From: Tolypothrix sp. FACHB-123
GTDB lineage: Bacteria; Cyanobacteriota; Cyanobacteriia; Cyanobacteriales; Nostocaceae
NCBI RefSeq assembly: GCF_014697075.1
Contig: NZ_JACJRE010000039.1
Coordinates: 1 to 64,000, forward strand
Reading direction: 5' to 3'
Length of the DNA stretch: 64,000 nt
Part shown: positions 43,558 to 58,500 of the stretch, in pieces
Position numbering within the stretch: the first letter of the stretch is position 1
Layout: each line of letters starts with the position of its first letter
Program-made: the position numbers and the translations under genes
Notes under the pieces: model-generated
Databases searched by the model: none
What the model was told of the DNA's origin: nothing
The model's input: the letters and a program-made list of their open reading frames with translations, nothing else

Positions 43558-46500
43558 TCAAGACGGTAGGAATTGAAGTTGAACATTGATATCGTTAAAG
43601 TCTTTGTCACCTCCACCAAATAAATCTTCTACACCAAAACAGTTCTTACCAAAGGTACGAAAATGGTCGATTTTGTCGGTATTTGCTCCTAAAAACCCAA
43701 AGTAAGCCATTGGGGCGGTAGATTCTAGAGATTGGTTACTGGGATTTTGAGATAAGAACTGCTCAATAGTACCGTTAGCAATTAAGAAAGGAGCAAATAT
43801 TGAGCCGCCATTTAGTTCTATACTGCCATCCTGGGAACGATTACTCATAACTCCAACTTGCCGGGATAAAGCTGCTTGGGCATAACGTGAATCGCCAGGC
43901 ATAATGCCATTAATTTGTCCAGTTAAGTCATCAACAGCATAGAACCCCAGCAAGTTATTGAAATTAGCTTCGCTTTGAATGGTTACTCCTACGTTGATTT
44001 GACTATTAAAGGAGCGTAAATCAATCAGTTCTTGATTTCCTAAAACAGGTGTGATGCCGTTCGATGGGGCATCTGGAGCAACCCGTACAGTCAATACTGC
44101 ATCATCATAGTCGCGATCGCCACCGCCAGGAGTATCTTCCCATCGCAGTAGAAATTGATCTTGAGAAACTTTATCTGCAATCAGATAATTTTCAAAACCC
44201 CCATTTTCGTAGGGAAATCCTATAATTACATTCTCTGGTAAATTGCCTGCTGCTAAAGTTGCTTCGGCTTCATTCAGAGTTCCATCGGAAACCATCAGGA
44301 ACCCGAATTGCTCACCTGCATGGAATGTTAGCCGTTGTTCCGCGTTGGGGTTAAACAAGTTACGGCTAACTGAAGAGAAGATTGTACGCGCACGAGCGAT
44401 CGCGGCAGGTATATATTCTGGTTGGCTTGGTAAAATACCATCGATCCGTCCCTGCTGATCATCTACGACAAATACAGCTAAGTCGTTAGCACGGTTTGAT
44501 TGCGAAGTATTAGGAGTAAAAATTAACTCTACATCTTTGTTTGTCTTACCCCCTAAGAAAAAGACATTATCTGTGTTACGAGCTAGTAAATCTGTTGGCA
44601 CAATCTGGAAATTAAATTGTGCTTTTTCTAACTTTCCTCCAGAGGGATCGGTGACAGAGAAAAAGAAGCGATCGCTCCCGAAATAATTCCCATTGTCGGT
44701 ATAAGACAGTTTGCTCTCGTCAATATCCTGTTGTGAGAATTGACTACCGACTTGTAATGGTTGTCCCGACAGCAGCAGTTGACCATTGACAGGTAATTCT
44801 AATATTTCAAAAGTCACTTCTGAAGGAATATTATCAGCGTCCGTTACCTCTAAAAGGTTGGTATCAATCAGTTGTGTTTCCCCAGCTAGCAAGACTACAT
44901 TCTGGTTAGTCTTGATCGTTGGTAAATCATTAACTGAATCAACAGAAATCGTAAAAGTATTTTCTTCCGAATACAGTTCACCGTCAAAAACACTGTAGAC
45001 TAAGGTAATATAGTTAACACCCCAACCGTTGGCATATGGTCGAAACTTGAGTTTTCCGGCCTCAATATCGGCAACCTCAATCTCATCTCCTTTACCAATG
45101 CTGGCATCATCTAAAGTCAAGAAGCCAAACCCTAATAACTCATCTATATAAATAGACTCAAAGGAGTTACCGTCAGGATCGCTATATCCAAAATCACTTA
45201 CTTTAAAGACATATTCGGTATCTTCATTAATTGAAAAAGCCACATCTGCTGCTTTAGGTAAAAAGACATTACTATCTGCGGGTGCGGCTAACAATTTTTG
45301 ATTCAGAGCCTCTGTTGTGTAGTCCTGATTGAACTGAGCCACAGTAAGTTGAGCAGTATTGGCTTGCAATTCATCTAAAAAAGTTTCTAGATTTTCGCCG
45401 AGCGCCTGGATTTTGCCATTCATGCGGAAGATGGCATTATAAATACTGTATGTCTTACTAGCAAACCCGTAAGACTGCCCAATACCTACTTCGAGTGCTT
45501 CTTTCGTAAAAGCCGAGATCGCACTGCTAATTAACATAGCAGCTGGCAAATTGCTAAGTAGTTTTTCCAAAGGTAACTCGCTCAGGTCTAACTGTTTACC
45601 TTGTTGTCCCTTGGTAATAAACTCATCTGCAATCTGATCTATGACCGTGTTGAGATCCTCGTCAGTAAAACTAGATAGCTGCTCTGCCAGAATTTCCATC
45701 TGGGCACCAATTAGGTAGTTTTTAGATTCATCATCCAGCTTAGGCGGCCAGATGATCGCTTCTACCTGACCAGTTTCGGGATTTGTGGCGAAACCTCCAG
45801 GAGGAGTCAGTGATACCAAGCTAATGGTCACCGAAGGATCTGTAATTAATACATTGGGATCGGTAGCCTCCAGTTGAGGATAGGTGCTGTTACCTGCGTA
45901 ATACCAGGTTTCTTCAATAAAGCGCTCCGACTCTTCCGAACTTATACCACGTTTACGGGCAATTCGTTCAATCAAGCTAGTAAAAGGTGTGATCTCTGTA
46001 AACTCTGGTGGGGCGGTCAGCAGTCCTTCAAAAGGCAAGCCAGAAGATGCGTCATACCCATATCTCAGCGCCAGACGACCCTCATCTAAAGTAATTTCAT
46101 CATCGCCGTTGACATCGAACTCGTTCCATTCACTATCAGTTAACTCTAGGTCAAATTCACCACTTTGATCCGTAATTGTGACAGGTTCTCCTTCATCTAA
46201 CTCGCCATTGAAATTGGCATCTAAAAAGACAAGCCCATTAATAATATAGCCATCAACTGCCTTACCTTCTAATGCATAGCGGAAACCTTTATTACTGTCT
46301 AGTTTGAATTCAGCTACTTTCGTATTCCCAAAGTCTTTTGACCAGACTTTTCCATATCCTGTAATCTCAATTTGGGCGTTTAAGAATGCTTCTAGCGCAC
46401 CAGAAAGAGCAAACAGATCGAGGGGATTTTTGATCGATCCGAGAATTTCACTGCCGCGAAGTTTACCATCATTGGTTTTTGTTTCTTCACCTTTATCTCG

Positions 46501-49500
46501 CAAATCGAGGCCTAGGGTTCCTTTCAACCCACCACCCAGAATGCCTTTAACGATAACAGGAGACACACCCAAACCTGCTACCAGCCTTGCATCGACGCTT
46601 AATTCTGGTTTGTCTTTTCCAGAATTATCTAAGTCATCAAGATAAAACCCATCTAACGCCAGATAAGAATCCTTGAGGGCAAAATCTTTCTTATACCACT
46701 GCTGTAAGCCATAGGAGTCGAACCCAAATCGCAGATCTGTACGTGCATTAACACTACCCTGTATTTCAGCAGAAATATCAACTCCGTAATAATTACCGAG
46801 TGGGACACTTGCGGAGGCGTTAAAGTTCAAATCGAGTTGTGGGGGAGTGTATTTTAGTAGATCGATTGGCGCACTGTTAGCTGGATCGCCTGATAGCAAT
46901 ACCTGAATTAATCGGCCGGGATCTTTTGCTAAAGGAATCTCCAATCCTTCTAATGCACCCAGCTTCTGAATAATTGTTTTGACGATGCCATTGCTGTTGT
47001 TATTTGCTTGAGTTAGGGGATCTGCTTTCTTGTCAGTATTCTGTACCAAACTATTTAAGTTTTGAGGCTGACTTACCCCATTTGAGTCTACAGGATTAGA
47101 AGCTTTTACACCCGTTAAGTCAAAACTGCCAAAGTCAAGCTTGATATTTTCGTTCTCAGGAACTTTAGTAATTAACTCGGTAATCTCTGCAATTTTGCCT
47201 AGTAAATCTGCATACTTGATAGCAGTTTGAAGGCTTTTTTCAACTTTCTCTCTTTCTTGGATAGGCTTGCTTTGGTAAGCCAGAGGAATGAAAAATGCTG
47301 CCATCTCCAAAATGCTAACTTTACCATCTTTATTCTTGTCAAATTGGGATGTAGCTCCCAAATAGGTAAAGAGTTTTGTATCTTGGTTTAACACCCGAAT
47401 CAGAGGTTTAATCGGGTCAATCACCTGATTGACAGTTGTGAAAGTTGGTTTGAGGAATTTAGTTACAAAACTGCCAAAGTCTAGCTGCACATTCTGCAAC
47501 TGAGCACTTAATCCATTAGCTGAAACCTCGGTAGAGTTTCCATAGTTGAATAGCGGGTAGTTGAGATTAAAGTCAAAATTTACTGAGGGAAAGGCAGTAT
47601 CACCCGCAAAGCTCGTCTGAGCCTTTAAGTTGAGTCTGCTTTCTCCTGCTAGTTTGTATTCAGGCAGATCAGAAAAGCGATATCCATCTTGCTCTGAACT
47701 TTTAAAAACATTATATAGTTCCGTTAAGGTGAGACGACCATAGTCTTCTTGAAAAGTAACTACTTTGCCGCCTTGCAAGTCCTCTTTGCCATCTTTATTT
47801 TTAGTAATCAGGTCAAGATTAAACTCGTTATTTTGATAAGAAAATGGTTCGATAAAGATAGATTGCACATCTCGATCGAGTGCATCCTGACCTGTTTTAG
47901 TTTTTAAATTAACAGTATCAAGTTTGTTGTTGTTATTTAAGTCAACATAACGCACACTGCGACCTTGGGGATCAATCGTAATTCGGATCAACGGTTCTTC
48001 GCTATCTTGCTGGCGGTTACCATTGATGTCGATATACAGTCCATTTTGATTGAAGTTGGCAGCAACATTAGTATTTGATTGGAGAACGGTAGAGCCAAGA
48101 ATAATCGCCCCTTGGGGGAAGCGCAGGGGGTTATCATCAGAGATTGCACTCGCTTCACCCGGATCGAGTACTTTATTATTGTTGAGATCCAAGAAACGGC
48201 TACCATTTTTCAGGCGAATTACTTGCCATTCTTGCTGGTCAAGTTGATCGTTTTGGTCATAGTCCAGAAAAGTTTTGCGTGTTTCAGGAAGAACAAATTG
48301 ACCATTCTGAACTCTCACTTCAAAGCTATCTTGCTGATTGTTGCGGTTCCAATCTAAGAAGCGAACATTATTAATTGTTAAAGCTTGGGGTTCAAATTCA
48401 TCCAGTTGACTATTGCCATTCAAGTCTAAGAAAGCGTTGTTGCTATCAACTAAAGTCAAAGGAGCATCTGCATCTAAAACTCGATTGTTGTTACTATCTA
48501 GACCAGCGTATACTTGTTCGCCACCGTAAACATCAAGCAGATTGTTACCATTCTTATCAAGATAAAGAATTCCGCTAGCAGGTTTAGTGTTGATTGTATT
48601 GGGGACATTGGTTTTGATGAGTATGTCTTCACTGTCGAAACCATTACCATTGAGGTCGAGAACGTTATCAAAACCTCGTAGTTCAAATGCATAATTACCC
48701 AACAAATTCCGAAATGTTGATTCTGATTGTAAACTGGGTGTTTTTGTAAAAATTTCTGGTACCTTGGAGATGGGTTCAAAAGTGTCTTGCTGATCATTTT
48801 TATTTAAATCAAGATAACGATTTGAATTTGAACCTGTAAGTACTTGTGGCTCATAGGCATCTTTCTTACTATCACCATTTAGGTCTAAAAACTCAACAGA
48901 AGCTGGTAAGTAATAGTTACCCGATATTGTTGAGAATAAAGAGCCATTTCGAGGTTCATTATCTTGAAGCTTACTGTCTCGGTTTAAGTCTAAATAGTTA
49001 ATGAAATATTCAGTATCTCTGTCTTGATTATCCTTCCACTTAAACGTCTGAGAGTCTGCTCGTAAAAAATCAACTTTTTGTAGTTGCAATGAGAAGGGAG
49101 TATTCAAATCCCACGGGGTTGTCGTGAAAATCTCTCCTACCTCAAACACCTGACTATTATTCAGGTCTATAAAGCTGCGACCATTCTTGGTAGTTTCTGG
49201 TATGATTATCCTGCCATCTTTTGCTTCTGCTTCTGCTTCTGCTTTTGGTTCAAAGTTGTCTTGGCGACCATTACGGTTCAAATCCAGAACTTTGATGCCG
49301 TTTGTCCCTTCAGGAGCAATGATTTGAGGTTCATCAACATCCCGCTGACCATTGCCATTAAAGTCTAAGAAAGCCGGATTGTAGCGTGTTTCCTCAGAAG
49401 CTACTCCATCTTGAACTTTAAAAGCGTCTGTTGTTCCTGCTTTGCGGCGCGGTTCGTTATCGTCTAATTGGTTATTTTTGTTAAAGTCGATCACATCGTA

Positions 49501-52500
49501 TTCGACATTGCTACCATTGACTGTGGCAGATAATTTTGTCAACTTGAATGGACCTAGAGCCAGGGTAGGATCTGCGGGTAGAATTGTGGCAACTTCACCA
49601 AGTCCAGGGAAACTGCTGGTGACGATTGGTAGTACAAACGAGCCATCTGGTTGACGCACAGGTTCAAAGAAACCTTTTTCGCCATTGCGGTTCAGGTCAA
49701 GGAAGCGATCGCTTCCTTCGCCTACGCCCTGTGGTTCTAGGTCGTCTTTCTTACCATTACCATTTAAATCTAAATAAAATTCCCGGTAAACAGTGACCTG
49801 GTAGTTAGGATTGTTGGCGATGGTCAAGGGGTCAGAGGTTCCGGCTTTCGCTCTAGGTTCAATACCGTCTAATTTTCCATTGCGATTGAAATCTAGATAA
49901 CGGTACTCAATAGTTTGACCTGATTCGGTGACTTTAGCAATCTGATTCAATCCTTCCAAGACATAAGGTTCACCAGGGTCAAGCTGATAGTTGCCATCGG
50001 TATCAAAATAGTAGGTGCGGACTTTATCCCGAATAGTAGTTCGATAAACTCCTTCATTTTGTCTAGCTTTGGGTTCAAAATTGCTATCGTAGATTTTGTT
50101 GCCATTGAAGTCGAGATAGCGGTAACTAACTGAAGTGCCATTTTCTTGCAGGGCGATCTGTCGAATGATTGGCTCACGCCCAAATGGTTCTGCGTTATCA
50201 TTCAGATCCAAATAGCTGACAGATTTCTCGTTGATGCGGAATTGTTCGTAGGCAGAATTGACAAACGGTTCTCCTTCATCCAGTAGCAAGTTGTTGTTCA
50301 CATCAACAAAAGCAATTCCTGCACCATTAACAATACGCCCTTCACCCGCCGAATCAACATCAGGATCGAGCTGCTTGTTATTGTTGCGATCAAGTGATTT
50401 ATTGATGATGGGGTCTTCTGGATCGCGAATATTGTTTTTGTTGAAATCGACGTAATAAGATTTGGTGTTGCTACCACTAGCACCAGTCGAGAAACTACTG
50501 ATCTCGAAGTTTGTATTATTGAAGTATTGCGGATTAGTTGTACTAGGTTCCCCCACGTCAAGCTGTTCATTGCGGTTAGCATCAAAGTAGTAAGTATTAC
50601 CATCACTTGTTCTGCGGTAAACCCCGTCCCGCTTACCTTGTTTGACATCATCGTATAATCCATTTTTGTTGGTATCAAATGGATCGGCTGTGCGATTGGG
50701 AGACCTAGCAATAACATTGGCATCCCGATTGACTTGAATCTTAGTTTCCGGAATCCACCCTGGAGCTAGGGTATAGCCTGGCTCTTTGACTTTTAAGGCT
50801 TCTGTGGTGTAATACTTACCTCCACTCTTCTTGTTTGCCCAAGCTTCTCCAGTATCCAACAGTCCATTAGAATTAGTATCAAAAAATACAACACCGGATT
50901 GAGTATCTAAATCCCTCAATTTAATTTCTGCCCCCACCTCCACTTTAGATGGGTCATCGGTTTTGTTAGCAAAATCTAGACGCACAGGCCCAAGATTTCC
51001 CTGTCCCTGAAACTGGTCGTCTAAAACCAGATTGAGCTTAACCTCGGCTTTTGTGTGATCAGTGTCAATAAAGAAAACATTTCCAACACCACTTAAACCT
51101 TGTGCAGCGACACCACTTAAAGCACCACCCGCATCAAATCCATAGGTCAGCAAAATTTTAAATTCAAAATTACCCTTCACCTTGCCTTTGATATTTAGTC
51201 CCAATGCTGGAACTCCCATATCACCTGTTAAATCAATATCAAACAGGTTGAAGGTTTTGGTCAGTTCTATTTGAGTCAGAGTTTTATCATCTGGTGTAAC
51301 AATGGTGCGGACTATGGGTTCAATATCCCCAAATAGTTTAACGCCACCAATTTCTATACTTCTGAGAGCCTCTTGCAAACTCCGCTTCAGCGTTGGAGGA
51401 GTGGGGTTAGCTTGTTTTTGAATTTGTTCTTGGATGAATGGGCCTAACTTACCTAAAAAACCAGGCAGTTTACCTTCTAATTTACCCAAAACCCCAATGC
51501 TGAGGTTTTCCATTGCCTTCTGCACCGTCTCCATAGCCTGAGCTGGAGCACTCGCCGCTACTTGCGGTTCAACATAGCGATCGCTCACCCGCACATCTAT
51601 CGGGTCAACCAGGAAGTTATTGTACATTAGGTCTGTACTCTGAACCTGGAAGTTAACGGAAGCCTGCTGAAAGGGTTGTTCGTCTTCGGCAATGCCATCT
51701 TCAATTGCCTGCACTGTTACAGGTTGCAGCAGATACCAGTTATCTTTAGTGAAAGTGAGGGTGCGGGTTTGTGGGGGAGTTTGGCTTTCACTCAGCCCGA
51801 TTTGGTACTGTTCTTGATACCTTGTGGGCGCATTTAATGTAATCGTGACAGGAGCAGTAGGCTCACTCAGGAGCGAAACAAAGATTTGGGTGGTCTTACC
51901 TTCCTCAATTGCCGTGTAAGTTCCTGGCTGTAACACCTGAATCCCCGGCTCATCATCATCTTGTAGCGTAATTGTAGATTCGGTAAATTCCGAATTGAGA
52001 GTATAACCTTCTCCTGGCAGCAATCTGACTACGATCGTCTCTTGCTTGGCTTCAACTATTTTGTCATCTAGGGGAATAAAGTTTAAACTACCCAGATTTT
52101 CACCCGGAGCAATACGGATAGTACCTTTTTGGGGTATGGGTTGATAATCCAGGCTATTCTCTGCTGTACTGCTAGTGAGGATTTCGTAATTGACGTTTAT
52201 GCCTGTGCTGTTTTGGAGAGTCGGATAGTTGAGTTGAACGGTGAAATATCCTGGTGTTGAGGACAGTTCAGAACCGGACAGCCCTGGATTTAAACTGACG
52301 ATCGGTAGATCGTTATCTAAAATCGTTACTTTCTTGTCTTCAATTTTGCCATTGAGGGCTGCATATAACGGATCGGTACTGGCGATCGTCAACCCAAAAG
52401 CAGATTGCTGCAAGGGTTCTACCACGATGTCATCGACTGCACTAAATTGAACTGTCTGCGATCCAAACCAGTTATCGGGTGTAAAAGTCAGTGTTACAGG

Positions 52501-55500
52501 TTGGAAGCTATAGCGATTAAGCAGTTGGATTTGTTCATCTTTAGGAGTGATTGTGACCTGTACATCTTTGAGAGGTTGACTGCTGAGTTTGACAGTAAAT
52601 GCACCGGATCGTCCTTCCGTTGTACTGGCTAGATCGGTAATAACCAATCCAGCCGTATCCCCAGGCGATATTTGACCTCCAGATCCAGGAAGCTCTAAAC
52701 CATCTTGACTTGCTAAGTTGAGTGGTGTAACTGCAAGCTTTTGATAAGTCTGGTCTTCACTGGTGGTTGTTACAACAATTTGAAATGGCACGGGAACAAT
52801 GCCATCTGCAACATTATCATCTTGAGGAACGACCTCTAAAGATTGAATTTGATTCCAGTTTTCAGGGGTAAAGACTAATGGTAAAGCAGACTGAGCGCCT
52901 CTAGCAGCGATAAATTGACTCAGCCCTTCCCGTGATTCGTTCAAAGCTTTGCTAATCTGCTTACGTAAAACGTTCTCATCGCCTGAGTATTGCAGTAGCG
53001 CTTTGTCAGCTCGATTACTACCCAAATAAACGACAACAGGGGCTGTAGGCTGAGTGGTCAGCTTTACATCCAGACGAATCTTCTCATATCCACCTTCTGT
53101 AATTGTTGTAGCACTTGCCTGTAGATTAACCCCAGCTGTATCGTCATTTTTAATTGTGACAGCAATATTTTCTAGAGGGTTATTTAGGCGATAGCCAGTG
53201 TTACGATTGAGCGAAAGCTTGAGTACCTCATCTGGTTCTACCACAGTATCGGCAACTGGTTTCACCTCAAATTCTACAGACTGCTGACCTGGGGCAATAG
53301 TGACACCTGCATAATTTTCAAAGTAATGCAGTTTCCCATCAGCAGATCCTACGACCACATCCTGATAGCCATCTGAGTTCAAATCAACGGCTGCGGGTGC
53401 AGCATTCTCACCCACATCAACCCCATTTAAAGGATTGAGGTCATTTCGCAATTGCCAGATGTTTTGTTGGGGGCTACCAGTATTTAAGTAGTAATCTATT
53501 TTACCATCAGCTTTACCTACCAGCAAATCTTGATCGCCGTCTAAATCCCAATCAATCGCGGCTGGACGAACTGTACCACTAACTGTAGCGATGTTACTCT
53601 GTGGTAAAAATGTCACTTGCTGATTCGTGGTTGTGGCAATGTAATGCTTGAGTTGGTCTCCTTGTTGCACCAGAAGAGACACGCCTTGGGGAGCTTGTCC
53701 CAGATCCACTAAAACCGGATTGATGCCAACGGTGGGTTGTCCTGTTCCTATTGGCTGTGACGTGATGGGAAAAGCTACTTGTCCAGGCTGACCAAAATTC
53801 TTGAAAAATAGCAGTTGTCCTGTCCCCTGACTCAGAACCACGTCCGGTTTGCCATCCCCATTGATATCTAAAATCGCAGGACTTTTATCGGGAATCAGAT
53901 TAGTTGTGTTGTAGACGCTAAACGGATTGATCTTGGCAGTATCGGCAATGGTTTTGTAGATCGCCCTTCCGGGTGTGCCTGTATTCTGGTAGTACTGCAA
54001 CTGTCCAGTTTTTGCACCGACAATGAGATCAAAGTCACCATCGTTATCTAAGTCCGCAAAGGTTGGTTTGCTATTGTCCCCAACATCTAAAACTTGGTTA
54101 GTGTTTTCTGCACTATCAATACTATCAAAGGGGCTATCACCGATCGCAGTCTGACTAGCAATTAACAGCCGATTCAGAGGTGTGATGTCATGGCGATCGC
54201 TCGTACTGTTATTGTCAGACAGATAAACCACGATGGAGCGATCGGCAGTTTTGTCTAACTGCACGCGGAATCGAACAGCCGTGCCAGAATCTTCATTGAC
54301 TGTAGAATTGGATGCATCAACTACACTCAGGGTAGCTAGAGGCAGATTTTGATCTATGTCAGCTAAGGTTTGTTGCCCGATTTTTGGTGGCGGTGGATTG
54401 GTGCGGTTATCAACCTCGGTATCATTATCGAGATTGGTAATAGAAATGGGGAAAATATGACCATAAAATGGCGAAGAGCGATCGGCTGCTGCTGTAGCTT
54501 GTACTGTATAGGTAATGTCACCGTCCTTAACAGGATCATCAACTCCAAAAACAGTTACATTTTGGTACTGGTTCCAGTTTTCTGAAGTAAAGATCAGTTT
54601 GGTAGTGGAAAAGAAGCCTTCACTGGCATCCAGTCCTTTGAGATTGATGGTGATCGGCTGTGTGGGTTGCGTACTTAAGCGAATGCCGATTGTCTCGCTG
54701 TTACCAGTTTCACTTGTTTCTAGGGAATTGAATGCCCCAGGATAGGTTGTGGTAGTCTCTCCAGTAGTCGGATCTGTGGTGATGACAGCATTTACCACCT
54801 CAATTCTCGGAATATCATCATTGAGAATTGCCAAAGTTGCATAGGGTTTTTCAGAAACATTGGTCAAGGTGACAGTAACTGTTTCATTGGTTTCCAAGGA
54901 CTCATCAGCAGTTGGAACAATGGTTATTTCTCCTCTTATCTGCCCTTCGGGAATTGTCAGACCGAGTGGGTCGGAGGTAGAGTAGTCCTGTCCAGCTGTA
55001 GCACTACCTGAGAGGGTGTACTGATAGGTGACACCGCCCACAGGCGCAGGACGATCCAGTAGCACAACAAATTGTAATGGTAAACTACTATCTTCCTTGA
55101 CGTTGCCTGTTCCCCCAATCGTGGTCACGAGGGGAGGATACACTGGTTCAAGGACTCCTTGCCCTTCCTGAACTCGCAAGTTAGGAGTAGTGGTAACACG
55201 GTAGGTAGCCTTTCGACTAAAATGATAATTGTTGTTAGTGCTATCAGTATCAATCGTTACAGAAAATGCGACAAACTTGTCTTGTGGACTGTTTCTGATC
55301 TGATCCGCAGGGGGAATATTAGTTATAATTAAGGTTTTAGTGTTTTCCCAATCACTAGGTGTAAAAGTCAGGGTATATTCTGTCGGTAGTGGGGTTGGCG
55401 GTTCGAGTGTGTTACTAAGGACGACCACAGCAACTTTCAGTTTCACAGTGACATTGCTTACAGGCTGACTGGTCAGCTTAACTTTCAGCTTTGCTTTACC

Positions 55501-58500
55501 ATCTTTGATTAGTAAAGGATTGACATTTGGGATATTAAAGCCGTATTCAGAGATGAGAGCATCATATTCATCTAAAATCAGCACCCCAGCATTAAACTTA
55601 TTGCTGTCTTCCAGGGTTAGGGTAATTGGTACTTTGGTTAAAAAGCTACCATCGCCAATAGGTTGACCCAAAACAGAGTTGCGGAGTTTATAGTCAGAGT
55701 AGGTGGGGTACAAAAACTCTTGGGGAACAATCTGCTTCTCAATTCCTGGCCCTGACCACAGGAGTTGAATTCCGGCGTTTCCCTGGTCGTTGTAATAGTC
55801 AAGTTGCAGATCGTAAAATTCATCAGCCTTCAGTGTGATTTTGCCACTATTTTCGAGCGCAGACTGATCTCCAATCCTCTGCATATCAATCAGTACTTGA
55901 CCGTTAATAGTTAGGCGCGTTCCTTCGTCACTGTTTGTATAGAAAGTGTATTCTCCACCCTTGCGTGGGCGGATGTGTCCTTGCCAGCGAATGCTAAAGT
56001 TATTTGACGATAGCTCTGGTAGGGGCTTTCCATTCCCATAATTGAAATCAATTTTGGGGTCTAGGCGGGTTGCGACTGGCGCTCCGGAAAAATTTCTATT
56101 GTTAAAATACTGTCCTTCCAGACCTCGACTAAATGTACTGGGTAGAATCTCTAGTTGAATTGTCTTATTTGGGGCATCAATTGCATTCCGGAAAGCTGCG
56201 AAATAAATCCGCCCAGTGCGTTCTCCTTTGGGAATAATGATGCCATTGAATTGGGTATCGGGATTAGTTGAAACTTTACGGTATTGAGAGTTTTGATAAT
56301 CTACTCCCTGAATGGCTGTTCCGCCAACAATGTTGTAGTCGATCCACAAGCCTCGATCGGCCTCAACGGGAGCAGGAAGTTCCATTTGGATATAGCCCAC
56401 ATCCGCAAGGTAACCAGAGGAATCAGCAGCATATAAGCGACTGGATGGTATGAGTTCCTTCGTGGTCTTTCCTGGTTCTTGCCACAATAGTTTGAGTGAG
56501 GCGTTATTATTGTCGTGAGCATATTCCACGCGCAGGTCATAAAGTTGCTCTGGTTTGAGAGCGATCGCTGCTTGATATTCTTTAGCTCCTATGCTAGTTG
56601 GAGTTTGCCATTGATCGATCAACAGTTGATTGTTTAACCACAGACGCACGCGATCGTCAGTTTGCACAAAGAAAGTGTAGTTGCCTTCAGCCCCACTTTT
56701 TATTTTTGCCGTCAACCTTGTACTAAAAGTGGAAACATTGCCTGTGACTTTGCCAAAGATGGGATTTTTGTCAAGACTCAAATTAGGCAAAGTTCCACTG
56801 CTGTGAAAGTGTGTTAAATCCAGAGACGCGAAGTAATCTGCTCGCACTCCCTGAAGGTTTTCTGAGAGAGATTTAATTTCCGTAATCCGAATACTAGGTT
56901 CGTCGTCAATGAGAGTGAAGTCTGCGGCTCCACTCTCATTGGGGGATGTGGGAGGTCTGCCTACAATCCAAACATCAGGTAATTTCTCGAAATTTTTAGG
57001 ATCAAAAACTGCACCTTGAGGTTGATCGAGATACAGCCTAAATTTCTCGGAGGCTTTTTCATCAAAGTCCTTGTTGCCTTTGATTTGAACCTCAATAATC
57101 TTACTAATCTCTCCTGTAGCAAATGTCAGGGTTCCACCGATGGGAATATAAGGTAAATTATTGTTGGTAGGTGTATTTGTTGCTAGATCGTACCCATCCG
57201 TGCGGTAGCGGAAACTAACCGTACTGCTGCTTGGCTGATTGAGCTTAACTGTAAAAATTGCTTTATTGGGTTTGTCGGGCGAACCTTCCAGAACACTAAC
57301 ATCATCAATACTAATGACAATGCGATCGTCATTTTGGATGGTCAGGTTAGCTGCATTTTGACCGATGGCGATTGGTAGAGTGGTTGAGCTAGAAGTTGGG
57401 TTATTTAGTTCCAAGCGAATTGTTTCATCCAGTTCGATGGTGTTGTCACCGATGATCGTGATGGGAACAGACTTTGTGGTTTCTCCCCGCCCAAAGGTGA
57501 GCTTTCCAGAAGTAGCCGTGTAGTCAATTCCAGGAGTAGCCGTTCCGGTAAAACTGTAGTCAACACTCACCGTTTCGTCTGGCGATCCTTCACGAATCAC
57601 TGTAAAACTGGCGGAGGTTAGTTGTCCCTGATTTCCCTCATTTCTTGGGTAAGTATTGGTGACAACAGACAATTTAGGCTGGTCATTGTCTTTGATCGTC
57701 ACAACAGTTTGACCGTTACCCAAAATAACCTTCCCATCCGTCCCTAACTTAGGGTTACGGAGTTGCACTATGATGGTTTCATCTGGTTCGTAAAGGGTAT
57801 CGTCTTTTAGGTAAAAAGTGATATCCTTTTTAGTTTCACCGGGTGCAAACGTAATCGAACCATTAGACAAGTCAAAATCTGCTCCCTGAGTTGCTGTACT
57901 TTCACTGGAGACAATATACTCAACGGTAACAGGCTGGGTTTCGGCATAGCTTAGGGTTACAGGAATGTTATAAGGTCTAATCTTATTGGGGTAGAAGCTT
58001 GTTGATGCTTCAGTAGCTAAGGTATAATCGATCTGATTACCAAGACTTACTTTTAAAATATCATCATCAATAATCGTCACTACAGCGTTGTTAGTTGCAA
58101 CCACATCACCAGTATTAAAACCGGAAGTAGGTTTAAATTCCATCACTAAAGTTTCATTGTTCTCTAGGATGTTGTCGCCCTTAATTCTGATAGAAGCAGA
58201 AACTTTGGTAGTATCTTTGGGAATGTAAACGCTCGCTACTGATTGGAAAGGATCAAGGTCAGAAGCGTCGGCAGTACTCTTACTAAAATCTGGTTTTAAC
58301 TCAAAAGAAGAAAGTATATCCAGGGGTCTGTCTAAGGTTACTTCAATATTGGCAAGTGAAAACTCTCCCTGCTTCCCTTCGGTGACAGAAATATTGGAGA
58401 AGGTAATGTTAACAGCGTCATCATTCTGAATCAGAAAACTGCCACTTCCCTGAGTGGTTGTTGCTTTTCCTCCAGAAGAGCGAATCGGGTTACTTAGGTA

